Part shown: one piece after another, positions 1 through 8,037 of the stretch
Layout: the number at the start of each line of letters is the position of its first letter
How positions within the stretch are numbered: the stretch's first letter is position 1
Source: a virus
Strand: one strand, 5' to 3'
DNA length: 42,629 nucleotides
IMG/VR virus record: IMGVR_UViG_3300025423_000038
Span: 1 to 42,629 of that record
Notes under the pieces: generated by a model
Seen by the model: the letters and a program-made list of their open reading frames with translations, nothing else
Told to the model about the DNA's origin: nothing
Database searches by the model: none
Position numbers and translations under genes: made by a program

Positions 1-240
1 GGTTCTTATGGCGGTGCTGGCGGTGCTGGCTATTCTGGTACTCCTCCCCCTGCAACGGGTTCTAATGGTAGTGGGACTGGTAATTTTTTAAGTTGGGCAG
101 GTAACCCCTCGTACGGTGCCGCTGGGGTACATTCTGGATATTACTCTACTTGTACATGCGGCTGTCTTAATTATTTTTTTACACACACGCCATCCTCTGC
201 GGGTACATCTGGGGTTATTGTTATTCAAGGTTATTGGTAA
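1..240 (+). CDS. Glycine-rich tail fibre/adhesin, C-terminal fragment (5' end outside window)
   Basis: The frame is open from the first base to the stop at 238-240 and gives 79 residues of a C-terminal end. It is rich in glycine, serine, alanine and tyrosine, has four Cys residues in a short stretch (YSTCTCGCL), and ends in GVIVIQGYW. Glycine-rich repeats closing with a hydrophobic GVxIxx strand are typical of the distal receptor-binding tips of phage tail fibres and adhesins. Its position just before small virion-associated genes and the lysis cassette fits a tail fibre. Because the start lies outside the window, length and N-terminal domains are unknown. The adhesin role is inferred from composition only. 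Confidence 0.6.
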   Translation, partial: GSYGGAGGAGYSGTPPPATGSNGSGTGNFLSWAGNPSYGAAGVHSGYYSTCTCGCLNYFFTHTPSSAGTSGVIVIQGYW

Positions 241-249
241 GGATTAAAA

Positions 250-609
250 ATGTCAAATTATGCTTTAGTAGTAAATGGGATTGTACAAAATGCCGTAGTC
301 ATGACTGAGTACGAGTATAGTGTTTTAGAAGAAAACTTAAAAGTAGGGTATATCCTACAAACTTTAAATACAGGTACTATTTACATTGGAGGAACATATG
401 ATCCAGTAAATAATGTTTTTATGCCACCTCCTCCATACCCTTCTTGGATATTTGATTTAAATACTAAAACATGGCAGAGTCCAGTACCTAGACCTGATGA
501 CGGCATACAAAAATTCTTATGGAACGAAAGTGAAAAAAAATGGGTTGGTACAGGAGAACCTTTTAAAAGTAATCAACAACCAAAAACAACAGGAACTATG
601 AGCGCATAA
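250..609 (+). CDS. Small virion/tail-associated protein
   Basis: A 119-residue protein with an AAGGA ribosome binding site. The middle carries GGTYDPVNNVFMPPPPYPSWIFDLNTK, quoted here in outline: a YDP turn, a proline run, then PSW and a W-x-x-PVPxP motif near residues 62-82. This YDP / PPxPYPSW / PVPxP pattern recurs in small proteins encoded beside tail fibre genes in many tailed phages and probably belongs to a tail-fibre-associated or virion protein. It lies directly after the adhesin fragment and its stop overlaps the next start (TAATG at 607-611). No enzymatic motif is visible. Confidence 0.6.
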   Translation: MSNYALVVNGIVQNAVVMTEYEYSVLEENLKVGYILQTLNTGTIYIGGTYDPVNNVFMPPPPYPSWIFDLNTKTWQSPVPRPDDGIQKFLWNESEKKWVGTGEPFKSNQQPKTTGTMSA

Positions 610-890
610 TGGTAAAAATTATAACCCCTACACATGTGTTTAGTTATGCTTCAGCGCAAGTTAACGTATATCATGCTAATAAAGGTGAAGGGTTATTTAA
701 ACACCAACATCTATACTCTCATGCAACTATGTGCAATAGTGGGTCTTGTTTAGTTAGTTTAGAAGGTCGTAGTTATACATTAAACAAAAATAGTCAGCCA
801 TTAAATTTACCCGCTGGCGAATGGCATGAAATTGAAGCGTTAGAAGATAATACTGTGTTTGTAAATATTTTTGAAGAAGGGAAGCAATGA
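609..890 (+). CDS. Small cupin-fold protein
   Basis: A 93-residue protein whose pattern matches a single cupin barrel. A histidine cluster (H32, H34, H38) sits on an early strand, followed by SLEGRSYTL and then a LPAGEWHEI segment with E71 and H73, so the usual His-x-His plus later His metal site could form. The length is close to a minimal cupin. Small cupins of unknown substrate are common next to tail genes in phages. It starts in a TAATG overlap with the preceding gene and overlaps the next one by 4 nt, so all three are probably co-translated. The metal and any substrate are unknown. Confidence 0.6.
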   Translation: MVKIITPTHVFSYASAQVNVYHANKGEGLFKHQHLYSHATMCNSGSCLVSLEGRSYTLNKNSQPLNLPAGEWHEIEALEDNTVFVNIFEEGKQ

Positions 891-1249
891 TGATAGGTAG
901 ATTAATTGCAATTTTGTTTCTAAGCCGTGAGTTAGCTCACAGAGATCACCTAAAGACAAAATCATACGCACAGCACATTGCACTCAATGAATTCTATGAT
1001 GCCATTGTAGAGTTAGCAGACAAGTTAACAGAAGCTTATCAAGGAAGACATGGGATCATTAGTATCCCGCTTCTAAAAGACGAAAACCATAAAGATAATC
1101 CAGCAGACATGCTACAAAGTCATATGGATATGGTAGAAAAATTAAGATACACCGCAATTGATAAAACAGACACACCATTACAGAATATAGTAGATGAGAC
1201 TGTTGGACAGTATCTATCAACTCTTTATAAATTACGGAATCTAGGGTAA
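887..1249 (+). CDS. Conserved phage protein, DUF5856-like helical protein
   Basis: A 120-residue, mostly helical protein. The segment from residue 10 to 52 (LFLSRELAHRDHLKTKSYAQ, then NEFYDAIVELADKLTEAYQG) has regularly spaced His, Glu and Asp residues and matches from memory a widespread phage family (DUF5856). Members are sometimes annotated as Dps/ferritin-like because of this helical pattern. The family name and the ferritin resemblance are recalled, not computed. The ATG at 887 overlaps the end of the cupin gene (ATGA). It sits just upstream of the lysis genes, but no role in lysis can be read from it. Confidence 0.55.
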   Translation: MMIGRLIAILFLSRELAHRDHLKTKSYAQHIALNEFYDAIVELADKLTEAYQGRHGIISIPLLKDENHKDNPADMLQSHMDMVEKLRYTAIDKTDTPLQNIVDETVGQYLSTLYKLRNLG

Positions 1250-1254
1250 AAATT

Positions 1255-1488
1255 ATGGATATTCAACTTGTTATTAATACACTACTTCCTTTAGTGTTCA
1301 TTGCTCTTGGTTGGTTTTGTAAGGAATTATGGACTGCTGTTCAGAATCTTAAAGATGAAATGAATAGTTTAAAAACACACCTTGCAGAAAACTATTTACA
1401 TAAAGATGATTTTAATTCTCGTTGGGATGAAGTATTAAAAGCTATTCATCGTATCGAAGATAAGTTAGACAAACTTAAGGACAAATAA
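1255..1488 (+). CDS. Small membrane protein with coiled coil, lysis cassette (holin- or spanin-like)
   Basis: A 77-residue protein with one N-terminal hydrophobic helix (about residues 6-24, VINTLLPLVFIALGWFCK) followed by a charged helix with coiled-coil character (RWDEVLKAIHRIEDKLDKLK). A single N-terminal anchor followed by a coiled coil is the layout of i-spanins and of XhlA/DUF2730-type lysis accessory proteins. It lies 5 nt after the previous gene and 1 nt before the holin. Inner-membrane placement follows from the hydrophobic helix. Whether it is a spanin, an accessory holin or an antiholin cannot be decided. No lipoprotein partner (o-spanin) was found. Confidence 0.55.
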   Translation: MDIQLVINTLLPLVFIALGWFCKELWTAVQNLKDEMNSLKTHLAENYLHKDDFNSRWDEVLKAIHRIEDKLDKLKDK

Positions 1489-1489
1489 T

Positions 1490-1987
1490 ATGGAATGGTT
1501 AGCCCAAATTGCCCCAGGCATTGCAACAGCACTAGGTGGCCCATTAGCTGGACTTGCGGTTACTGCGATTAGTAAAGCATTAGGGATTGATGAAAAAGAT
1601 GTTCAATCTACTATAGAACAAGGTAAACTTTCTGCAGATCAATTAACAAGTCTTAAACAAGCCGAGATTGAGTTACAAGCCAAAGCACAAGAGTTAGGCT
1701 TAGACTTTGAAAAACTATCCACAGATGACCGCAAATCAGCTCGTGATATGCAAATAGCAAACAAGTCTATTATTCCTTCGATCTTAGCTTTTATTGTGAT
1801 TGGTGGGTTTGGACTTATTACAACACTTAAGATAAGCGGATATGCTATCGTTCAAGACCCAAGTATTCAAGACTTATTAACGACCTTGCGTGATGGCGTT
1901 ATCTTGGTTTTATCTTTTTACTTTGGATCAAGTGCAAGTTCACAAAATAAAGATAATATGTTACACAACTCTACGCCAGTTAAATAA
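1490..1987 (+). CDS. Holin of the three-transmembrane GTA/phage type
   Basis: A 165-residue protein. It begins with a hydrophobic Gly/Ala-rich helix (residues 5-30, PGIATALGGPLAGLAVTAIS), then KALGI and a helical linker (KQAEIELQAKAQELGL), a D-x-x-SARD segment, and two C-terminal hydrophobic helices (about 99-115 and 133-150) ending in SFYFGSSASSQNK. The order LGGPLAG, KALG, DxxSAR and FYFGSSxxSxxK is the signature of the GTA_holin_3TM family as I recall it. The protein would oligomerise in the inner membrane to release or trigger the endolysin encoded immediately downstream. The start follows the previous stop by one base. Confidence 0.8.
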   Translation: MEWLAQIAPGIATALGGPLAGLAVTAISKALGIDEKDVQSTIEQGKLSADQLTSLKQAEIELQAKAQELGLDFEKLSTDDRKSARDMQIANKSIIPSILAFIVIGGFGLITTLKISGYAIVQDPSIQDLLTTLRDGVILVLSFYFGSSASSQNKDNMLHNSTPVK

Positions 1988-1988
1988 T

Positions 1989-2522
1989 ATGACAGAAAAT
2001 TTAGATAAAGCATTAGTTTACATTTTTAAAAGCGAAGCTGGGTTTCAATCTGATCCTAACGACATGGGTAATAAACTACCTGACGGTAGAGCTGGATGTA
2101 CTAACCTTGGGGTAACTCAGGCAGCATGGGAATCTTATGTCGGTCATCCAGTAACTTGGAATGATATGAAAGCATTAACCGCTGTAAAAGTTACACCGTT
2201 CTACAAGCGTAAGTACTGGGATGCTATTCGTGGTGATGACCTGCCGACTGGTATTGACTATATGATGTTTGACTTTGCTATTAACGCAGGTCCAGGCAGG
2301 GCTATTAAATTATTACAAGAGGCTGTAGGTGAAAAAGCTGATGGAATTTTAGGTCCGATAAGTATGTCTACAATAAAAGCAATGCCAGTTAAACAACTCA
2401 TAGAACGCTTTACAGATACTAAAGAAAAGTACTATAAGAGTTTAGATAACCCAAAGTATGAAAAAGGTTGGCTTGCTAGAAATGAAACAGTAGAGATTAA
2501 CGCTTTACATATGTATGTATAA
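1989..2522 (+). CDS. Endolysin, glycoside hydrolase family 108 (N-acetylmuramidase) with PG_binding_3 domain
   Basis: The ATG at 1989 is chosen because it begins one base after the holin stop and gives the conserved start of the family, whereas the upstream in-frame ATG would add 33 residues of non-homologous sequence from inside the holin gene. The 177-residue product has the GH108 catalytic signature near its N-terminus: E16 in KSEAGF, then SDPNDMGN and GCTNLGVTQ. The C-terminal half has YWDAIRGDDLPTGIDYMMFD, AINAGPGRAIKLLQ and ADGILGP, typical of the PG_binding_3 domain. It should cleave peptidoglycan glycan strands at the end of infection. No signal peptide is visible, so release depends on the holin. 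Confidence 0.88.
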   Translation: MTENLDKALVYIFKSEAGFQSDPNDMGNKLPDGRAGCTNLGVTQAAWESYVGHPVTWNDMKALTAVKVTPFYKRKYWDAIRGDDLPTGIDYMMFDFAINAGPGRAIKLLQEAVGEKADGILGPISMSTIKAMPVKQLIERFTDTKEKYYKSLDNPKYEKGWLARNETVEINALHMYV

Positions 2523-2561
2523 GTAGGATAATAAAAGTTCCATTAACTAAAGGAGTTTTAC

Positions 2562-2810
2562 ATGGCAATGACCTTGGAAGAATTTGTAGAAAAAAGCGGT
2601 GCTGAAGTTGTAGGAGGTAATGTTATTGTTGGTATCACAGATACTCGCAAAATTGTAGGTGTTATTGAGAATGGTTCGTTTAATCTTAATGAAGATGGAC
2701 AGGCTATTTTAAAAGCACTTGAAGAAAATAAACCTGACGCAGCTGCTGCAAGAGCACCAAAAAATAGACCAACTGATTCAGCTGGTAAAACTGCAGAAGA
2801 TGTAATCTAA
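2562..2810 (+). CDS. Small hypothetical protein, probably virion-related
   Basis: An 82-residue protein with a strong ribosome binding site (AAAGGAG, 8 nt from the ATG). The N-terminal half alternates hydrophobic and polar residues, suggesting a small beta domain (VVGGNVIVGITDTRKIVGVI), and the C-terminal third is Ala, Pro and charge rich and probably disordered. I do not recognise the family. Its place between the endolysin and a large structural gene, with its own strong initiation site, suggests an abundant virion or assembly protein. Confidence 0.5.
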   Translation: MAMTLEEFVEKSGAEVVGGNVIVGITDTRKIVGVIENGSFNLNEDGQAILKALEENKPDAAAARAPKNRPTDSAGKTAEDVI

Positions 2811-2824
2811 ATAAAGGATGGACC

Positions 2825-4654
2825 ATGCCTCATATTCAACTCCAAAACTTTTCGGGGATTGTTCCTAGGACTGGTCCAACTCAGCTTGAAAATAATCAAG
2901 CACAAATAGCTAATAACGTAAGAGAAACTTCCAAAGAACTACGCTCTTGGAAAAAAGAATTATTTGAATATATACCTTCAAATTTAAACTCACAAACTGT
3001 TTATAAGTTATATAACGTAGTATCAGGATTATATAAATGGCTAGAGTGGTCTACTGATGTGGACGTTGTAGTTGGTCCTGTTGGTGACATTACTGAATCA
3101 AGAATTTACTACACTGGTGACAGTGTACCGAAAAAAACAAACTGGGCTATAGCCACTACATCTGGTACTGGAGCTCAACCATACCCAAACGCATATTTAA
3201 ACATGGGAGTATTAGCTCCTACAGCAGCACCGACATTAGTAAAATCTGGCGGATCAGGCACAGTCAAAGAAGATAGAGCATATATTTACACCAACATAAG
3301 TACATTTGGTGCTGTACAAGAAGAGTCTGCTCCAAGCCCTGCAACATCTATAAGTGCTGTTGAACCTGATGCCACAGTTACAGTATCTGGGTTTTCTAGT
3401 GTAGCAGTCAGCGGGTACAACATTACAAGCCGTAGAATCTATCGGTCTGTTGCAGGTACAAGCACTGTGTCGTATTTATTTGTGGCAGAGATTCCAGTAG
3501 CAACAACTAGTTATGCAGATTCAGTACTTGCCATCAATTTAGGTTCGTCATTAACTTCGTTGTATTTCACAGAACCACCGAGCACACTGCAAGGTATTGT
3601 CGCTATGGCGAACGGGATTTTAGCTGGGTTCACTGGAAATCAAGTATGGTTCTGTGAGCCATACCTACCGCATGCTTGGCCTGTAAATTACATGATGACG
3701 GTCAACGATGAGATTGTAGGACTTGGTGTATATGATAGCTCGGTAGTTGTGTTGACAAAACATCAACCCGTAGTTATTACGGGAACTTCTCCAGGCGGTA
3801 TGTCTCAAGTTAAACTCCCAATGATGCAACCCTGTGTTGCTAAAAAATCCATAACGACTGATCAGTATGGTGTACTCTATGCTTCACCTAACGGGCTGGT
3901 AAATATCGGAGAGGGGATTCAAGATGTTGTGACAACTGCACTATATACTCGTGAAGAATGGCAGGCACTGGTTCCAGCTACTTTTGTAGCGAAAGTTTAC
4001 AACAATTTATGGATTGGGTTCTATACAGCAGGTGGTACTACTCAGGCGATTGTTATTGCTCGTGGCGATGTACCACCACTGTTTACTCTTGACTATTCTG
4101 CTTCTGCTTTATTTATTGATCATCAGAACGCTAGTATTTATGCGGTATCTACTATTGACGGATTTATTTATAAGTTAGATGCTGACCCAAACAATAGTAC
4201 TTATTATGAATGGCTATCCAAAAAGTTTATATTACCTAACCCAATGAATTTTGCAGTTTGTAAGGTGATGGCGGACTATGATTACATTACTGATGGTAGT
4301 GCTTATGCTGCGTATATTGCTGCGTTGACTGCAGCGAACCAAGCGTTGTTTGCATCCGCAAGTGGTAATTTGATGAGTACTTTAAATAGCAACACTCTAA
4401 ACTCAATAGCAATAAATGGTTCAATTCTTTCTGATATCCCAGCTTCTGGGGAAACTACTAGAGTTATTAACATATTTGTTTATGCAGATGGGCAAGTTAT
4501 TTTTACAACTGGTGTTACTAGCCCAGAACCAATTCGCATGCCTGTAGCTACAAAAGCATATAACTACGAGATAAAGATATCAGGAAATGTACCTGTTCGT
4601 GGATTTGCTATGGCAACATCAATTGGTGAGTTAAGAGGAATGGTATATGGCTGA
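2825..4654 (+). CDS. Large structural protein, probable beta-rich head-tail or tail protein
   Basis: A 609-residue protein beginning with a segment (QNFSGIVPRTGPTQLENNQA) that recurs at the N-terminus of a family of phage structural proteins, in which residues become reorganised around N-QAQIANNV and ELRSWK. The rest is rich in short beta strands with Gly, Ser, Thr and Tyr and repeated SxxGxx turns, suggesting a multi-bladed beta structure. P22-like tail stabilisation proteins (gp10 type) have a comparable architecture and size, but I cannot show homology from sequence. It has a GGATGG ribosome binding site and overlaps the following small gene by 8 nt. No catalytic motif was seen. Confidence 0.6.
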   Translation: MPHIQLQNFSGIVPRTGPTQLENNQAQIANNVRETSKELRSWKKELFEYIPSNLNSQTVYKLYNVVSGLYKWLEWSTDVDVVVGPVGDITESRIYYTGDSVPKKTNWAIATTSGTGAQPYPNAYLNMGVLAPTAAPTLVKSGGSGTVKEDRAYIYTNISTFGAVQEESAPSPATSISAVEPDATVTVSGFSSVAVSGYNITSRRIYRSVAGTSTVSYLFVAEIPVATTSYADSVLAINLGSSLTSLYFTEPPSTLQGIVAMANGILAGFTGNQVWFCEPYLPHAWPVNYMMTVNDEIVGLGVYDSSVVVLTKHQPVVITGTSPGGMSQVKLPMMQPCVAKKSITTDQYGVLYASPNGLVNIGEGIQDVVTTALYTREEWQALVPATFVAKVYNNLWIGFYTAGGTTQAIVIARGDVPPLFTLDYSASALFIDHQNASIYAVSTIDGFIYKLDADPNNSTYYEWLSKKFILPNPMNFAVCKVMADYDYITDGSAYAAYIAALTAANQALFASASGNLMSTLNSNTLNSIAINGSILSDIPASGETTRVINIFVYADGQVIFTTGVTSPEPIRMPVATKAYNYEIKISGNVPVRGFAMATSIGELRGMVYG

Positions 4655-4862
4655 ACCTAAAAAACCTGCTATACCCATTGTTACTTCAGGTGATAGAGCT
4701 GTAATTAGCGCACTGTCTGCAGTTAGAGAAAACATTGAACTTATAACTGGTATGAGACCTGGAATTGATCAGATTAGTCAGCTTGCTAGTACTGCAAGTA
4801 CAACCGATATAATTACTAAGATTAACCAGATTATTGCAAGACTAAACTACCAAGGTAAATAA
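4647..4862 (+). CDS. Small hypothetical virion-associated protein
   Basis: A 71-residue protein that begins inside the last codons of the large structural gene and ends in a TAATG overlap with the acetyltransferase gene. Residues 1-15 are proline and lysine rich; residues 18-67 form one or two helices (ALSAVRENIELITGM, TTDIITKINQIIARL). Such a short helical protein translated together with a structural gene could be an assembly factor or trimeric coiled-coil component. I do not recognise a family. Confidence 0.5.
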   Translation: MAEPKKPAIPIVTSGDRAVISALSAVRENIELITGMRPGIDQISQLASTASTTDIITKINQIIARLNYQGK

Positions 4863-5284
4863 TGAGAACAACTATATATAACCAAGACGAAAGAATCTTA
4901 CCTTGGGTTGCTAAGAAATTAGGAGAAGATAGTTTTGATGGTGCTACAGGAATTGGTCTAGAAAAAGACGGTGAGTTAATTGCGGCTGTAGTTTTTAATA
5001 TGTATACAAAAGCGTCAATTTGTATGCACGTAGCCTCTGATGGTAGTAAGAATTGGCTGAACAAGGAGTTTCTGTTTAGGGCTTTCGCTTATCCGTTTAT
5101 TCAGTTAAAATGTAATAGAATCACAGCTCTCGTTCGTGTAGACAATATAGATGCTCAGATTTTTGATGAGAAACTAGGGTTTAAAGAAGAAGGTCTCATC
5201 CGTAAAGGGTCTGAAGACGGAACTGATATGATTTTATATGGTATGCTAAAAGAAGAATGCCGTTGGCTAGGAATTAAAATATGA
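4862..5284 (+). CDS. GNAT-like N-acetyltransferase
   Basis: A 140-residue protein following the GNAT order: GIGLEKDGELIAAVVFNMY (strands beta2-beta3), a loop replacing the classical acetyl-CoA Q/RxxGxG/A element around residues 58-72, ITALVRVDNIDAQIFDEKLGFKEEGLIRKG (alpha4-beta6, with the typical N-x-x-A-x-x-x-x-x-K-L-G-F-x-x-E-G pattern), and a final strand (TDMILYGML). GNAT proteins transfer an acetyl group from acetyl-CoA. Homologues recur among virion genes of podovirus-like phages, and the substrate there is unknown. The gene is translationally coupled on both sides (TAATG at the start, ATGA at the end). Confidence 0.7.
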   Translation: MRTTIYNQDERILPWVAKKLGEDSFDGATGIGLEKDGELIAAVVFNMYTKASICMHVASDGSKNWLNKEFLFRAFAYPFIQLKCNRITALVRVDNIDAQIFDEKLGFKEEGLIRKGSEDGTDMILYGMLKEECRWLGIKI

Positions 5285-6450
5285 AAATAAGTAATCATTT
5301 TGACATGCTCCCAGAACGAGCGTTTACTAAAAAACTATTTGGTTATTCCCCTGCGACTTTAGAAGGTAAAAGTTCTAGTTCTGCACCAGCTGCTGACCCA
5401 GGTATTGCCAAATCACAACAACAAATGGCTGATCTTGCTACGCAAGAGTATAATGACTTTAAAACAAATATTTGGCCCCAGTTACAACAACAAACACAAT
5501 CTCAAGTGGACATGTCAAATAAAGTCCAGCAACAACAATACGATACTACTCAAACACAAAATGATATAGCTGCTCAGCAGTATGCTCGCTATCAAGAAAA
5601 AGGTATTCCGATTCAAGATCAATTATATGATCAAGCTAGTACTGCGGGTAGCGATCAAGAACAAGAAGCCAAGGCATCACAAGCAATTGGTGATGTAAGA
5701 AGTCAAATGGACGCTGCTCAAGCTAGTAATGAAGCAAATATGAAATCTTATGGTGTTGATCCAACATCTGGTGCATTCCAAGGTCAAGCAAACGCTAATC
5801 AAATTATGGGGGCTGCTACTGGGGCTGCCGCTGCTACTCGTGCTCGTGACGCTGCTATTCAATTAGGTTGGGCGAAGAAGATGGATGCAGCTGGTATGGC
5901 TCAAGGTACCTTTGGTAATCAAGCATCGTCTACAGCTTTAGGTCTAAATGCAGGAAGTACATCACTAGCTTCAGGTGCTATGGGTACTAATGCAATTAAT
6001 GCGATGGGTAATAGTTACACTCAAGGTACTAATGCGGCAATGTCAGGATGGAACAATGTAGGTAACTTAGCTCTTGGTGCTACTAATGCGGCTAATAGTG
6101 CATGGGCTTCACAAAATGCTGCTAATGCTCAAAGCTCTTCTGGATTTGGCCAAGCAATCGGTGGACTTGCAGGTGCAGGAATTAATGCTTATGCAAAAAT
6201 GAATTCTCCAGCTGCAATATTAACAGGTTCTGATATTAGACTTAAAGAAAATATTGAGTTTATTGGATACTTACCAAGTGGATTACGTATTTATGAATAT
6301 GAATACAAACCAGAATTTAAAAATCATCCATTAGCAGGACATGGCAGATTCCGTGGAGTCATGGCTCATGAAGTTGAAACAGTTATTCCAGGAGCAGTAT
6401 TCGAGATGGATAATGGATATAAAGCAGTTGATTACTCAAAGGTGAATTAA
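5281..6450 (+). CDS. Virion protein with C-terminal S74 intramolecular chaperone
   Basis: A 389-residue protein. Residues 40-110 are Gln-rich and helical, residues 165-300 are Ala/Gly/Asn/Ser-rich repeats, and residues 317-389 form a peptidase S74 domain: S317-D-I-R-L-K322-E-N-I, then YEYEYKPEF, FRGVMAHEVE and NGYKAVDYSKV. In endosialidase-type chaperones the Ser and Lys five residues apart form the dyad that releases the chaperone after trimer folding, so cleavage is expected just before S317. S74 domains normally close tail fibres and spikes. Here the preceding part lacks beta-helix repeats and looks like an internal-virion or stalk protein. Start and end are coupled to neighbours (ATGA; the next ATG abuts the stop). 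Confidence 0.75.
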   Translation: MKISNHFDMLPERAFTKKLFGYSPATLEGKSSSSAPAADPGIAKSQQQMADLATQEYNDFKTNIWPQLQQQTQSQVDMSNKVQQQQYDTTQTQNDIAAQQYARYQEKGIPIQDQLYDQASTAGSDQEQEAKASQAIGDVRSQMDAAQASNEANMKSYGVDPTSGAFQGQANANQIMGAATGAAAATRARDAAIQLGWAKKMDAAGMAQGTFGNQASSTALGLNAGSTSLASGAMGTNAINAMGNSYTQGTNAAMSGWNNVGNLALGATNAANSAWASQNAANAQSSSGFGQAIGGLAGAGINAYAKMNSPAAILTGSDIRLKENIEFIGYLPSGLRIYEYEYKPEFKNHPLAGHGRFRGVMAHEVETVIPGAVFEMDNGYKAVDYSKVN

Positions 6451-8022
6451 ATGGGATTTGACTTAGGCATGGCACTTGGTGGTGCTGCAAAAACTGGGGT
6501 TGATACATATACAAAACTTCAAGAAGAAGACCGTCTAGCTAAAGCAGAACAAAGAGCTATTGAAGCAGATAAAAGAACTGCTGAACAGTTTCAGTGGCAA
6601 AGGGATAAACAAGCTGGGGAACGATCTTTACAAACTGCTGCTTCTAATGTTGCTAATATGGGCGATACACAAAATGTACCTGACCAAGCAGCTATGGCAA
6701 ATCCTCAAGGTGCATATCAACAATATGAAGGTGCAGATGGGCCAGTAACTCCAATGCAAGCTGTTCCTATTTCAGCTAAAGACAAACAAAAAATGTTTGT
6801 ACAACAAGCTCTTAAGGGTGGAGCTAACCCATTAGATGTTATGAACTACCAAAAAGGTTCTCTTGAATTAAAAGCTCTTAACAAACAGGCTGATAGAGAA
6901 GATCAGTTTGACGATGGTATAAAAAAAATACAAGATCAGTCAGCTAATCATCTCAGAATAGCAGCATCTGGTAACGGTAAAGAACTTGTTAAAATTGCAA
7001 ATAAAGAAGGTTTAGACGTTAGAGAAAAACAAAATAAAGATGGGACTCTAACATATGAATATTACGAAGACGGTAAATTAGCTAAAACTTTTAATGATGC
7101 TAATGCATTAGCTCATGCTGGAAACGAACTATTATTAACTCATTGGATGAAAACAGATGGTGTAAAACTTTTAGGGAGCCCTGCAGCAGTAGGTACTTAT
7201 CTAGCAAGTCAGAAAAAAGAAAAACAAGAAGACAAAAAGATTGATATTTTACAGCAGGATTCTGATACTAAAAAAACTGTATCCACATCTGAAATTAATA
7301 AAAACAACGCTTACGCTACTTACTTAAATAACGGTGGTAGAAGTGGAGGTGGTGGGGCTGGTTCTGCAGATAACCAAGAAAAATTAACTAGTTCTCAAGC
7401 TGAAATTCTTATGAAAGGGCAGCCAGGTAGATTTAAAAGCTCTGATGAAGCTAAAGCTTGGATTGTTAATGCTAAATTAAAAGGGGCTGATGTTCAACAA
7501 CAATGGTCAAAAACTGAGTTAGAGTTAGAAAAACAAGGATTACCTCCAGAACAAATTTCTTTAAGACAGAAAGCTTTTTTTGTTCGCCATGGGTATGCTC
7601 CTGATTCTGTCATGGAAATTGCTAGTATGGGGGTTAATCCAGAAACAAAAAAACCATTTACTGAACAAGAGAAAAAAGAGTTTTATAAAAGATACCCTAA
7701 TTCTATAGTTGAGTTTGGAGAACCTCCAGCGGCATCTACGGTTGATGATAAACTTACTGCAATTCCAGGTAAAGGTTATACACCAGAACCTAACTCACGA
7801 GCGGCTAAAGCAGCAGATAAAAGAAAAGCTGCTATTGATTTAAGAAACAAAGAAAAAGATGAACGTGCAGCTAAAGTTAAGTCAATGCAAGAAAGTGCTT
7901 TTAACCCTTCTACCCAGTTTGATGTAGATAAAGATATAATGCCAAAAGAAGCTCTTGTACGTAAATACAATCCATTACAAAGAGCATTAACACCAGAACA
8001 GTTTGATTACTTAAACCAATAA
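6451..8022 (+). CDS. Internal-virion-like protein, helical and Gln/Lys-rich
   Basis: A 523-residue protein starting directly after the stop of the S74 gene. Residues 1-20 contain a small Gly/Ala-rich hydrophobic segment (LGMALGGAAKTG). The rest is long charged helices (EEDRLAKAEQRAIEADKRTAE, KKEKQEDKKIDILQQ), with a flexible GGRSGGGGAGS linker near residue 300. The C-terminus (residues 430-523) is rich in Lys, Ala and Pro. This composition and the position between the S74 protein and the giant polyvalent protein match ejection or internal core proteins of podoviruses. No enzymatic motif was found. The role is inferred from context. Confidence 0.6.
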   Translation: MGFDLGMALGGAAKTGVDTYTKLQEEDRLAKAEQRAIEADKRTAEQFQWQRDKQAGERSLQTAASNVANMGDTQNVPDQAAMANPQGAYQQYEGADGPVTPMQAVPISAKDKQKMFVQQALKGGANPLDVMNYQKGSLELKALNKQADREDQFDDGIKKIQDQSANHLRIAASGNGKELVKIANKEGLDVREKQNKDGTLTYEYYEDGKLAKTFNDANALAHAGNELLLTHWMKTDGVKLLGSPAAVGTYLASQKKEKQEDKKIDILQQDSDTKKTVSTSEINKNNAYATYLNNGGRSGGGGAGSADNQEKLTSSQAEILMKGQPGRFKSSDEAKAWIVNAKLKGADVQQQWSKTELELEKQGLPPEQISLRQKAFFVRHGYAPDSVMEIASMGVNPETKKPFTEQEKKEFYKRYPNSIVEFGEPPAASTVDDKLTAIPGKGYTPEPNSRAAKAADKRKAAIDLRNKEKDERAAKVKSMQESAFNPSTQFDVDKDIMPKEALVRKYNPLQRALTPEQFDYLNQ

Positions 8023-8037
8023 TAAATAGAAATTAAT

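Noticed and set aside
7442-7448. CTGATGA hammerhead core string in a coding region (also at 15,887-15,893)
   Set aside because: No matching GAA core or pairing stems follow; both are ordinary Ser-Asp-Glu codons.
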